Below are positions 23,891-34,920 of a stretch of 64,000 nt of DNA, piece after piece. Origin of the DNA: Rotaria socialis (taxonomy: Eukaryota; Rotifera; Eurotatoria; Philodinida; Philodinidae). The notes below the pieces were generated by a model. The model saw nothing but the letters and a program-made list of their open reading frames with translations, ran no database searches and had not been told where the DNA came from. How positions within the stretch are numbered: position 1 is the stretch's first letter; every line of letters begins with the position of its first letter. The translations under genes and the position numbers were made by a program. The stretch lies in NCBI GenBank assembly GCA_905331475.1, contig CAJNYU010002520.1:248001-312000 (forward strand). The letters run 5' to 3'.

Positions 23891-24838
23891 CTATTTCGGT
23901 GTCTTCTTTAAATATTGTTCGATAGCGTCCATTCCTTTTCGGCAAACGTCTAATGGCGGATTTACTAATGGATTTCCTTCAAAATTCGATGATAATTCGC
24001 AATGATGATGCCAATCAAGATGTTTCAGTTGTGGAAAACTTTTTGGTAATTCTGTCAGTTTATTATCACCAAGCCATAATGTTTCTAGTTTCGATAGTTG
24101 ACATACTGAATCTGGTAAAGTTTTAATACGATTGCCAAGTAATAATAATGTACGTAATTGTTTCAGATTGTGAATACTTGATGGTATTTGTCGTAGATAA
24201 TTATAAGATAGATCAAGAAATAATAACGATTTCGATAAATAGCATAGACATGATGGCACTTCTTCAAATTTATTGTTTGATAAATGACATGATTGCAAAC
24301 GTTGCAATTGACGTATTTGATCAGGTAATGCTGTTAAATGATTATTACTTACTGTTAACGTTTCTAAATGAGGTAATTCACCTATTTCCGCCGGAAAAGA
24401 AACAATATTATTATTGTCTAAATGTAAACATTTAAGATTAATTAAGAAACGAAAATCAGCTGGAACACGCGATAATGTATAATTCATTCCGGATTTAGAT
24501 TCAGGTGTTACATCAAGAATGTCCAAATCGGTTAATTCGTATAACTCCGTTGGTATGGCAATGGTATCAATACCTGCATAGTGATTTGTATTTCAAGAAA
24601 ATTAATTTCCTTATGAAATTTTACCTTTTAAATGTAAACGTTTTCGTCCGTTCGGCAATTGTTCAACTAGCATGCGTAATCGACTTTGAGTTCTAACAAT
24701 TCGAACTTGTTTACTATGTTCACTAGTGGAGCCTAGGAAAAGACATGGTCGGTAGTAATTTTATCGTTGAATCAAACCTGGTCCATCGGCTACGGTTGAA
24801 GTAACAAAACTGCGTTGTCGTTTTGGTGCTGTTGGCAT
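23891..24838 (-). CDS. Leucine-rich-repeat protein (SHOC2/LRRC-type)
   Basis: Three exons, complement(23891..24573,24625..24732,24778..24838), give 283 aa. After a basic N-terminus (MPTAPKRQRSFVTST) come about eight tandem LRRs of the 23-residue type: LINLKCLHLDNNNIVSFP, LETLTVSNNHLTALP, LQSCHLSNNKFEEVP, LLFLDLSYNYLRQIP, LRTLLLLGNRIKTLP and LETLWLGDNKLTELP. The cap is EGNPLVNPPLDVCRKGMDAI followed by EQYLKK, typical of intracellular LRR proteins such as SHOC2, LRRC40 and LRRC57. There is no signal peptide or TM. It is probably a cytosolic protein-interaction scaffold; its specific partner is unknown. Confidence 0.88.
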
Positions 24839-25719
24839 TAGAAATAATTTTTCTGTATTAATCTTGAAAAATATGCTGTCCTTAAATACTCATTTTATGC
24901 TAATGTTTTAGTAACTGTTGATTTTTATTTAAGCGACACCGTTTGTTTCTCGTCGTTTTTTTTAAAGAACAATATTTACATTGTGAACCACCATATTAGC
25001 ATTCATGAAATTTATAGGGTCTTCACCATTGTAAAAGAAAAACTTGAATTTTTTTTCTCTCTTTTTTTTCTGTTTACTTCTTTCTATTTTACTATCTTCT
25101 AACGGTAACAATACAATGCATGGTAATGTCATATGATAAGACAATTTTTTTTGTATGCCAATGTTTGTGTTGTGTGCTTATTCATCTTGCCGGCATCTTT
25201 TTTTCATCATTACTCAAGAGACGAAAAAAGAAACGCAATTTCTATTTTTAGTCAGATAGAATTTTATTATTATTTGTAGTCGAACGCATGTTTGCCGTTG
25301 TGTAAGTAAAAGATCAACTCTCTGTCTCGTTGTGTTTTTTTGTTTCGAACGAATCATTTCACAAAATCAAAGGATTATATATTTCATTCATGATAGATTA
25401 ATGGCCTATCAACTAATGGTTTGGAAGAAAAACCTTTGCACTGAGATTTAATAACATGCATTTATGATTAATATATATTTAAATCAATAGTATTATTAGT
25501 TTTGTCTTTATTAGGGCATGTTTTCTTCCTCTTTTGATAATTGACTCTTGACGATTGAAGATAAAAAAGAAGGTTCTTTATCTTAAAAAAAAGTATTATT
25601 TCGATGTTGCATTCCAAGGACATCTGCACGTCTCTAACATTTTCAACAAAGGATGAATTGTTCTATGTTATTTTAAGATTTACTGTATAAAATATTAGAT
25701 CGAAAGCAAAAACAAAACG
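24839..25719. other. Divergent intergenic region
   Basis: Lies between the divergently transcribed LRR gene (minus) and the BCH gene upstream exon pair (plus), so it should contain both promoters. AT-rich; no further element seen. Confidence 0.5.
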
Positions 25720-26084
25720 ATGGAAAAACTTGAAGATGATGATATTGCCACGCCAAGTACAAGTCGTTCAAATAGTGTTAATGAAGATGAAGAACAAACA
25801 TCGTTACCTCCTTCCTCACCTCCAACTGAAGCGACTACTCAATCGGAATCTGCTTCCTGCAGTAAGTAGAGATAATTTAGGTTTTATTGATGATAACAAT
25901 TGATTTTGTTTTGACTCTACAAGATACATCCAACAGTGTTGCTGAACACGTAAGAGCAACATTAGCAGCAAAACGAGCTACGTTTCTATCAACCGCTTCT
26001 TCGTCATCATCAGAATCCGAACCTGAATTTGTCAATGTGAACACGAATGATCTAACACAAGATGGTTCCGCATCAATCAATGCC
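25720..26084 (+). CDS. Possible alternative 5' coding exons of the BCH-domain gene
   Basis: Two exons, join(25720..25861,25924..26084), encode 101 codons: MEKLEDDDIATPSTSRSN onward, acidic and serine-rich, then SVAEHVRATLAAKRATFLST and a Ser/Glu tract. The first intron is GTAAGT..AAG. The second exon ends GCC|GTAAGT in phase 0, the same phase as the acceptors at 29313 and 31070 of the downstream gene. I infer an alternative first-exon set for the BCH gene, skipping the 27424 exon. It could instead be a separate gene with unrecognised 3' exons. Transcript data would decide. Confidence 0.5.
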
Positions 26085-27423
26085 GTAAGTATGCTAAATG
26101 GCTGATGCGCTCAATTGATTGCTTTATATAAGAATATGAAACAACTGCAAATAATGGCATGCAATTGTTGATCCCTAAATGGCTGCTTTAATGCACGTAG
26201 ATCTTTTTCTTTCTTCCGTAATCATTGTATTCTATGAAAAACTTCTTTTGTTTTTCAAATGAATGAGAATAGAATCTCTGAAGTCTAAGCATGAAAATGA
26301 ACTGATTTGTTAGCAACCCAAAATTGAATTGATAAATCGTTGATGTTATTCGTCTATCGGATTTCATAACGATGTCGGCGACCTTTCACGTCGAAAAAAA
26401 AACGAAGAAGAACACAAAGCAAAAAAAGAATAGAGAAAAAGAAAGAAAAATGAATTACTTCCTACACATAAGTTAATTATCGGTCGTCCATCAATAGTCA
26501 ATGTCGCATCCTTCTCCTCACCTATGACATCAGTGTTGTGCGAGATGTGCATGCCGTTATGCATATACAAATGCGTTAAATGTCTGCGGAGTGTAAAATC
26601 TTAATCAATTATCGTTGTCAGTTTTTTTTCTTGATGCGTTATATTTGACTAAAATGAAAGCTTCTGAAATCAATTGAAAAGCGTTCTCTTTTCATTCTGT
26701 CTATGTAAATAGGTGAGTGAATGTGTTTTTGATTCGCGATGAAGGATAAGTAAGTAACTAATTTATTCCGAAGGATATACTTTTTTCAATCGTATCTGTA
26801 TATAGATCGGTTTCAGATGAAAAAAAAGCAATGTTTGTCCTTTGGACAATATTTATTTAGTTGATGAGATTAACCTACGACAAGCGTATTGACAAGTCTT
26901 GTAGTTGATAGTACTTCTAGAAAAGAAAATCTATTGGTATTCTCACACAAAACTCTCCCTTTGTCTTTTTCTTTTTCTGATCACATTTGAATATTATTTG
27001 TGTCACATATTAATTTTGACAGTAGAAGAAAGAGAAATTCTGTTTCAATACTATAAACGAAGGCCACTTCGAGTCATCAGAATAATGCGTATACGACGAA
27101 AAAAAAATGACAGTAAACCACAAAGAATAAGAGGAAAAAAAGTGTCTATGAAGCCTTCACTAGTGTATTCTTTTATTATTGCTATTACTCCTTCTTTTAT
27201 TTAGTTTCCTAGCTTATTTACTCGCTTGCATTTTCCTCTTACAATGTTTTAGACTTATCATCTTTTTTCTCCGATGAATTCTTTTCAATTTTTGTTAATT
27301 CTTTAGTACTTTTTTTCTTTTTCTTTATTCTTTTCTTCTCTTCTTTTTCTTTTTTTTCTTTTCTTCTTTTCTCACCGTCGATTATCTTCGCTTTTTTTCG
27401 CAACGAATGCAACAAATGTTCAT
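26085..27423. other. Intronic or promoter sequence before BCH long first exon
   Basis: No gene is supported. Directly before the ATG at 27424 is a very pyrimidine-rich tract (about 27305-27400) with no AG acceptor next to the ATG. This argues for a promoter/5' UTR rather than a spliced exon here. Confidence 0.45.
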
Positions 27424-30400
27424 ATGAGCAATATGGCATCTGACGTTAAAGATCTTACTAGATTTTATGCTAATTTACCCTCGATCTTTGAAACTGATCC
27501 ATCAACGATCAGTAAATCATCTTCCGATGCGATTACAAAAATTCTTATTAGTGAAAAAACATATCCGCCAATATTTGGCTCATTCGTATTCACCAGCTCA
27601 GAGCCATTTACTCAGGCTGCATTTATTAATTCTACATTTCCATCGAATGACGTGAAGACAAATCAAGAAGAACAAATGAATGATAATAATTCTGCATTCA
27701 AAGACAATAATATTTCAAATACTAGTGATATTCAATCTGAATTACAGTCATCAACAATACCAATCGAAGACATTAGTGATATGGACGATGAAGATGATTT
27801 TGATGGTATTTCTATTCGATATGGTTCTACTTTGATAAAGAAAAATCTTGATAATGATTTAATACACAATCATTCTGAGAAGAAGAATTTACTAGATATA
27901 TTTACTTCTTCTCTTGAAAATACTCATGAAGATAACAATGATAATGAAGGTGACGACGATGATGATGTCGAATTATTTTTAAATGGTTTCACAGATGAAC
28001 AACAACATGAATCAGAAATAATGCCAGCTTTATTTAAAAATATTCCTGATATTGATGATCCAAATGAACCTGAAAACGAAGACGATGATGATAATAATAA
28101 TAAAATGCTATTTGATCCTATGGATATGTTCGATCGATCAGATTCAATATGTTCGTCATCACCTGATTCTCTGTTATCATCATCACATTTACGTGAAGAC
28201 GACGACGACGACGAGGAGGAGGAGGAGGAGGAGGAGGAGGAGAAGGCTCATGCTGAAATCGATAAGAATAACGATGAAGAAGAAGATGATGATGTCACAC
28301 AATGGAATGATGACTTTATTCTTAGAAAAACAACTTCTCAAAATAATCGACCAATTGCTCTCTTACCACCACTTCCGATAGCTTTAAATTTAAACCTTCA
28401 CGATCAGGTAGATTTTATTGATTCATCACGTAGTAATTCAAGATGTTCGAATGATTCGCTACATTTAAGTATCGGTTATCATGATCAAGCACGAATCTTT
28501 ATCGAAGATGATGAGGATCATGATGATCTTTCCACATCATCTGATTCTAATAATAATGAAGATGAAGTTCATTTTGAAAATGATATATCCAATCTTGACA
28601 ATATTGAAGATATATCCTTACAAATTAATCTTGATTATCATCGTTCACGATCATCTTCAGAATCTTCATATCAGGAGAATCATCGTTCCCATTCATCATC
28701 TCCCATTCCGGATGAGTCACCTATAATTGCTATTGATGAAGACATGCATGAAACAAAACCACTTCAATCAGCTCCTATAGCTTTGCTTAATGATGAGAAT
28801 GATTTAGAAACATTTACTTCTAATCAACCAATATTGTCTATAATATCATTAGAAAATCTTTCTCAATTGAGAAATCAACTTAGACAAAATGAAATTATTC
28901 ATGATATTATCGATATGAGATATATTCTAAATGAACATGATAATGACGATGACTTTTTGGCTGTTATGCATAATCCAAGTATATTTGAAGAAGTATTATA
29001 CGACAATGAACAGGTAAGTTCTTTCCATATAGTAATCACATAAGAGTCCTTCAATAAAAGTCAAGGATAAATAATCTTTTTATATTCTCATGTGGTTTTG
29101 ATTCTCATTCTTTCTCGCTAAATGTACGTACTCTATATTTCGTCAGCAATTGCTATATCCTATTGAGAAGATATCCGTATATATTATGTAATCTCGTATT
29201 GATAGAAGCTGTCATCATTATCCATCTATCGGTTAACCTAAAAGGATAGAAAAAGAGAATAAAAGACTAATTTATCTATTGCTTATTTTGTTTCTGCTTG
29301 TTTTTTTGATAGTCATCCGATGAATTAGCCAAGCAAAAAAATAGTTCTATTAATACGTCCGATGCGTCACCATCAGCCCAACCGTGCATTCCGAATAAAA
29401 TTCAAAGGAAATCAATCGAGCATTACAAATATCGTCAGCAATCATCCTCATTATCAGTATCGAACAGCGAAGAGTATGATCCTTTTAATATAAAAACAAC
29501 AAACAATCCGTCTAATACTACTACTGCTGCTATTCCTGTCAATCACCTTCTCGTACAACGAGAAGAACAGGAGCAGGAAAATATTGATAGCATCAATTGT
29601 CGTAATATACTCGAGAAAAAAGAAGAGAAACTGGACGGAGAGAGTTGTTCGAACGTCAACATACAGGATATTGTTAGCAATAGACAAGTACAAAGAAATC
29701 TTCATCGAATGATGAGTTCAGATGATGAATTTGATAATGATTCTGAATTATTAAATACTCTTGCTCAACTTCACGGTTTAGTTTATACGCCTCGATTATC
29801 GTCTGATAATTATAATCAAAACCTAAATACAACAAATCTATTAAATGAAAAAAATCAACAACATGACAAAGATCTAAGTAATACTATTCATTGCCATGAA
29901 AGTCAAAAGGAAAATAATTTTGAAAGAAAAGGAGGACAACTTCCGTCGACATTTTTTTCTTTGACATCTCTAACATCTTCTGGATTACTTAACGATGACG
30001 AATCCCATTCTGTTGATATTATGGTCGATTCTGATGGATCATCGTCGCTTATAACATCGACAAATGAATTTAACGATTCATTAATATTGTCAAATCAATT
30101 AGTAATCGATGATTCTCAAATTAGAAATACAAATATGTATGATAGTTTACATCAAACAGCAATGACAATCAACGACAATACGAATTCAGATTATCTGCAC
30201 AATCGATCAATCCCTTGTGAATCTTTATTTACTATAAATACAGATAACAATGATTTGATAACATATTTACATTGGATTATAAGTCATTTAAATGATGATT
30301 TACAATCTTCAACTCCATTAAATACAATCGAACATTCTAATAATGAACATCAACAATCCGATAGGAATCAGCAAGAAAATGTTATGTTATCCTCTGTTGA

Positions 30401-33400
30401 TATTGATATTATATTACTAGTTGAACAATTGGTTTCAGATGTCGTACAATTCGTATTAGATGAAATCAATGAAGCGAAACGACAAGCAGAACATCTCGCT
30501 GATCGAATATTATCACAAGCAATTTATGAAGTTAACAACGAGGATAATAGATTAGCCATTGATAATCTTAAATTGAATATCAATCATGATGTTCAAACAA
30601 ATGAACAGCTGCTAGATCCGTTTGATCAAAAATTCGATAGTCTTTGGACTAAACAATTTCAAATATCGAATAATATCATCGATGAGAATAATTTTGATCC
30701 AATATCATTCTATTCGAATACATTTGATGAATCCATTTCACCATTTTCATTATTTACAAATCCTTTTGACACAGCCATAACAGATAATAATTTAACGCAA
30801 TATTCATTAATAGCATTTGTTAGAAATAATAATAATATTGACCACAGTTCTATTTTAAATAAGGTAAATGATTTTCATAATCCATTATGCAAAGTTTTTC
30901 TTTTTTTTATCTTACTTTAAAAATTCTTTTAAGTTGATGGGTAAACTGATTGAGCACAGTACGCTATTAAGCTTTCAGCTCGCGTGCATTTTTTTTCCAT
31001 TTGATTTAATTTATTTCTTATTGTTTTCTATATACATATATAAATAATTTTATTGAATGGCACATTTAGAATCAACCATCAATAGACACTGATGATAAAA
31101 TTCATTTAGCATCAACAAATTTATCGGTACATACACATTGTCGTATTCGATTCGATAAAATAAAAGATTTGTTTTTGATTTTTTAAGTCAACTGAGAATC
31201 AACTCGCCACTGATACAACACAACCAACAGCAAACAAAGAAGATGATAGTACAAGTTCCGATAGCGATGATGATGATGATGCGCTGAAAAGAACACCTAC
31301 GTTCTTTGCAACTACATCACGTATGTTAGAATTTGAAGCCTATGCTAGTGATCAACTACTTCATACATTAGATGACGCATCAGCTACAGATGCAGTTGAT
31401 AATCAATCTGATGAAACATCACCTATGAAAAAGTCAACAATACCATTTGAACTAGAATCCGATCCGGTAAATGCTTTGAATAATGGTGACGAACCATGGG
31501 AACTTGAGGATAGTGGTGAAGAAAATGGAAACACCCTACATCATAGTATTAAAAAAAAGTTTGATTCATATGATAACGTACCATTGGATTCCCCGACATC
31601 AACATTAACACGAACATTACCACCAAAACTAAAAGATACGTACCATGGAGAGAGTAGTGACGAAGATGAAAATGAAAATGAAAATGATAATTATGATAAG
31701 TATTTTTCACAACAAAAACCAGCTGAAAATTCTGAAGGACATTCAACAAAAACTGTACGTTTTGATGATAATATAGAAAAAGTCGCCGTTTTAACACCAA
31801 AAGATAGTCTTGAAGAATCATTAGAAGAAGCAAGTTCAACTACTGACTCAGCTGATGACACTGACAACGAAGAAATACCGGCAAATTTTTCAATGGTTAA
31901 TGATCGAATTACTGATTTTATGAATGAGAAAGAAACAAATAATACTATTAAAACAACTGAAGTTGTGACACGTCATGTAGTTCATGAGCCAGAAAGTCAC
32001 ATATCATCAACAGAAAGTGAAGACTTACCACCACCATTACCACCTTTACCACCACTAAATAAAAAAACAAGTAATCAATTTCCTAGTCTCATAGATTTAT
32101 AATTATTAGAAATTATCTCTCTAATTTCACAGCCACTACTTCAAGTGATAACATTCCATTAAAATCAGCACTATCGTCGTCGCCAAGAGTTAATATAGAT
32201 TTAAAAAATAGAATACATTCACGTTCTGATCCAGAAATTACTCCAACCGTTCAAACAACAACTGATGATAAATTACTCAGCAATGCAGATGCACCAATTC
32301 TTCGATCGTTCGATTCAGGTAGAGTAATTTATGTTTTTTTTTCTTGAAGAATTCACTGTTTTTCATAGTTATTTATTTATTATTTACTCGGATATATTGA
32401 TGTTATAGTCTTGATGAAGATTTCTAAATCAAATATTTTCTTTTGATTAAATCATGAATTGTTAAAGAATAGCATAGTAGTTCGAAACTAATATTTTCTA
32501 CTTATTCTTGTTTAACCAAATATTCATCGGATATTCTAGACAGATGTAAGGTAAGATTAGAAAAAGGAAATCTAATAAATTTTGTTTTATTATTATTGTT
32601 GATAGATTTATTGAAACATACAAATTCTTCTTTTACTTTGAGTGTCAAATGAACATATTCTTTTAACACGCGTACATCAGTATATTTCTCTGTTGAATTT
32701 GCATGCCTATGTTTACTTGATATGTTAATTATATCAGTCACATCAAACATAAAACGGCGAAGTTTGGTTTTCTTATTAGTATCAATCAAAATTCTGTAAA
32801 CAATTTTCTCGTCTTCGATACATATAGATTTATTATTAGGCTTCTTTTTGTGATTGACATGTTTCCATATTACCATGTTGCATTTGGTGAAAATCGTACA
32901 GCTGAAAATTATCAGAGAACATCTATATTAGTAATAAATTTTTAAGCATCTAATTTGAATTTTTTCGTTGTGTGTATTTTATTCCGAAGGATGATGAGGT
33001 GATAGACAAACATGGAAATAAAGTATAATTGATTGTGCCAGTGTAGTAGATTACTTTTTGCGTCGCATAAATCAGGGGCAAGAGCATCCAACAAGGACAA
33101 CATGTATTTAAATAGGTATTACTCGTAGTTAATGCATTTATTTCATAGGATGAATATACAAATTTATAAATATAATCGAGAAAGAAACCTTGACAGTTTG
33201 ATATATACATTTTATCCATTATCATTCTCTACGTCCAACATTATGATCATATAAAATGGAATTATTTTATTCCTTTGATAATACTGATCAATTATTTTTC
33301 TTCGATAGTTTTATTTATTTCTGAATTCTTCTCATTATCATTTTCTGCAATTGAACTAAGCATAGTTGATACACATGGCAATGAACTAACTGAATGAAAT

Positions 33401-34888
33401 TCAAGAAATTCTTCAACAAAAACTGTTGTTGTCAATGTTTTTAATGGAGTGAATAAATAATCATTTGCTATTGGTTCAGGTTCAAATACCGTTAAATCAT
33501 GCACAGGCATAACATTTCCATCATTATTGTTGTGATTATTATTATGGTTCATTGCTGCTATGCTTTTTGTTGTTGTTGTTGTTGTTGATTCAATTGAGTC
33601 TTTTGTTATCGTACCAGTACTTGCGCGTTGTTTGTTTTGTTCATTAATTATGGAAAACGTAGGTTGTAATGGTACGTCAACAGGTGGAAGAAGAGTCATT
33701 ATGGGATTTGCATCCAATATACTACGACGTATAACAAGATTTGAGAGAATGCTCGATGTTGGTAAAGCTGATTCACGTCTTGGTAATATTGATCTAATAA
33801 ATCTTGGTGCTTTACGTGTATTAGTAGGATTATTGTAAACAAATGCGCATGATTCTCTTGTTCGTTGGCTTTTATATTCGCCTTGAATAATACGTTGTAT
33901 TTCAGCATTGGAGACAGGTGTATAAGAAAGTGCTAGACGCCCACTGTGACAAGAAAATATGGATGGACGACGATCGGTTATTTTTTGCCGACGATAATAA
34001 ACCATTTCAAGACGATATAAAATTAAACGCGCCAGACCAATAAATAACAAACAAAGAACAATGGGCGATACGCCGACTAGAACAGCATAGAATGTTCGAC
34101 GAATACATTGACGTGAACATTGTTCCATAGTATTGCATAGAAAACAGTTACTTATACAATTATCTGGTGTATCAATCATTCGAAAGACACTGAGATCCTA
34201 TGGTACCCTTTTTTCTGATAAAGACTTGCATAGAATGGACATTTTCTTGACTTTACTAACTATGACATGTTGTTAACGAAGTGTTGATACAAAAAAAAGA
34301 GGCAATAATAATAATAACAACAACGAGGCCTGATGCATCAGGAAAAAAAACGATAGTAGAGTAGTATGTCTGCATTATCCCCGCAGAAATATAGATCTAT
34401 ATATACATATATATATATATATACAGCAGGGGTATAACGAGAAGTAAACGATTGCATGTAATATCCCCCATCGTGTTTACCACCTACAACATCATGGCAT
34501 TTATATTGATATATAATGCGAAACTGTACATCTATCATGGTCTGTGTATTAAACGACTTGTGGATTGCACTGTTGGCCAATGCGATCTAATGATGGATTT
34601 GAAACAACTAGGCATTGTTCTGAACATCGTAAAATAGTTAATTGTTTTTTCAGACGCCAATTTGAATAGCATCTTGATATTTGAATGCACAAACTTAATA
34701 TAGTGTAAAGGAATGCAGCAATGAGAAGTGGTGTAAACCCAAGAACTAAAGTTTTTTTTAACGATGAATTGTTATCATTATTATCTCCTCGTATGGGATT
34801 ATTCATTTTGTCCTAAGAAAAACAAAGTAAAGAATTCGTTTGTAAAATAAATAAAGAAAAACATTGTTCCAGATCTCAGTTATGTTGT

Positions 34889-34920
<32 letters not shown>

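Noticed and set aside
27239-27439. Lys/Glu-rich minus-strand frame
   Set aside because: It is the complement of the pyrimidine-rich leader before the BCH gene and is low-complexity.
28052-28726. Plus-strand frames rich in Met/Ile/His/Arg
   Set aside because: Shifted-frame shadows of the acidic first exon of the BCH gene.
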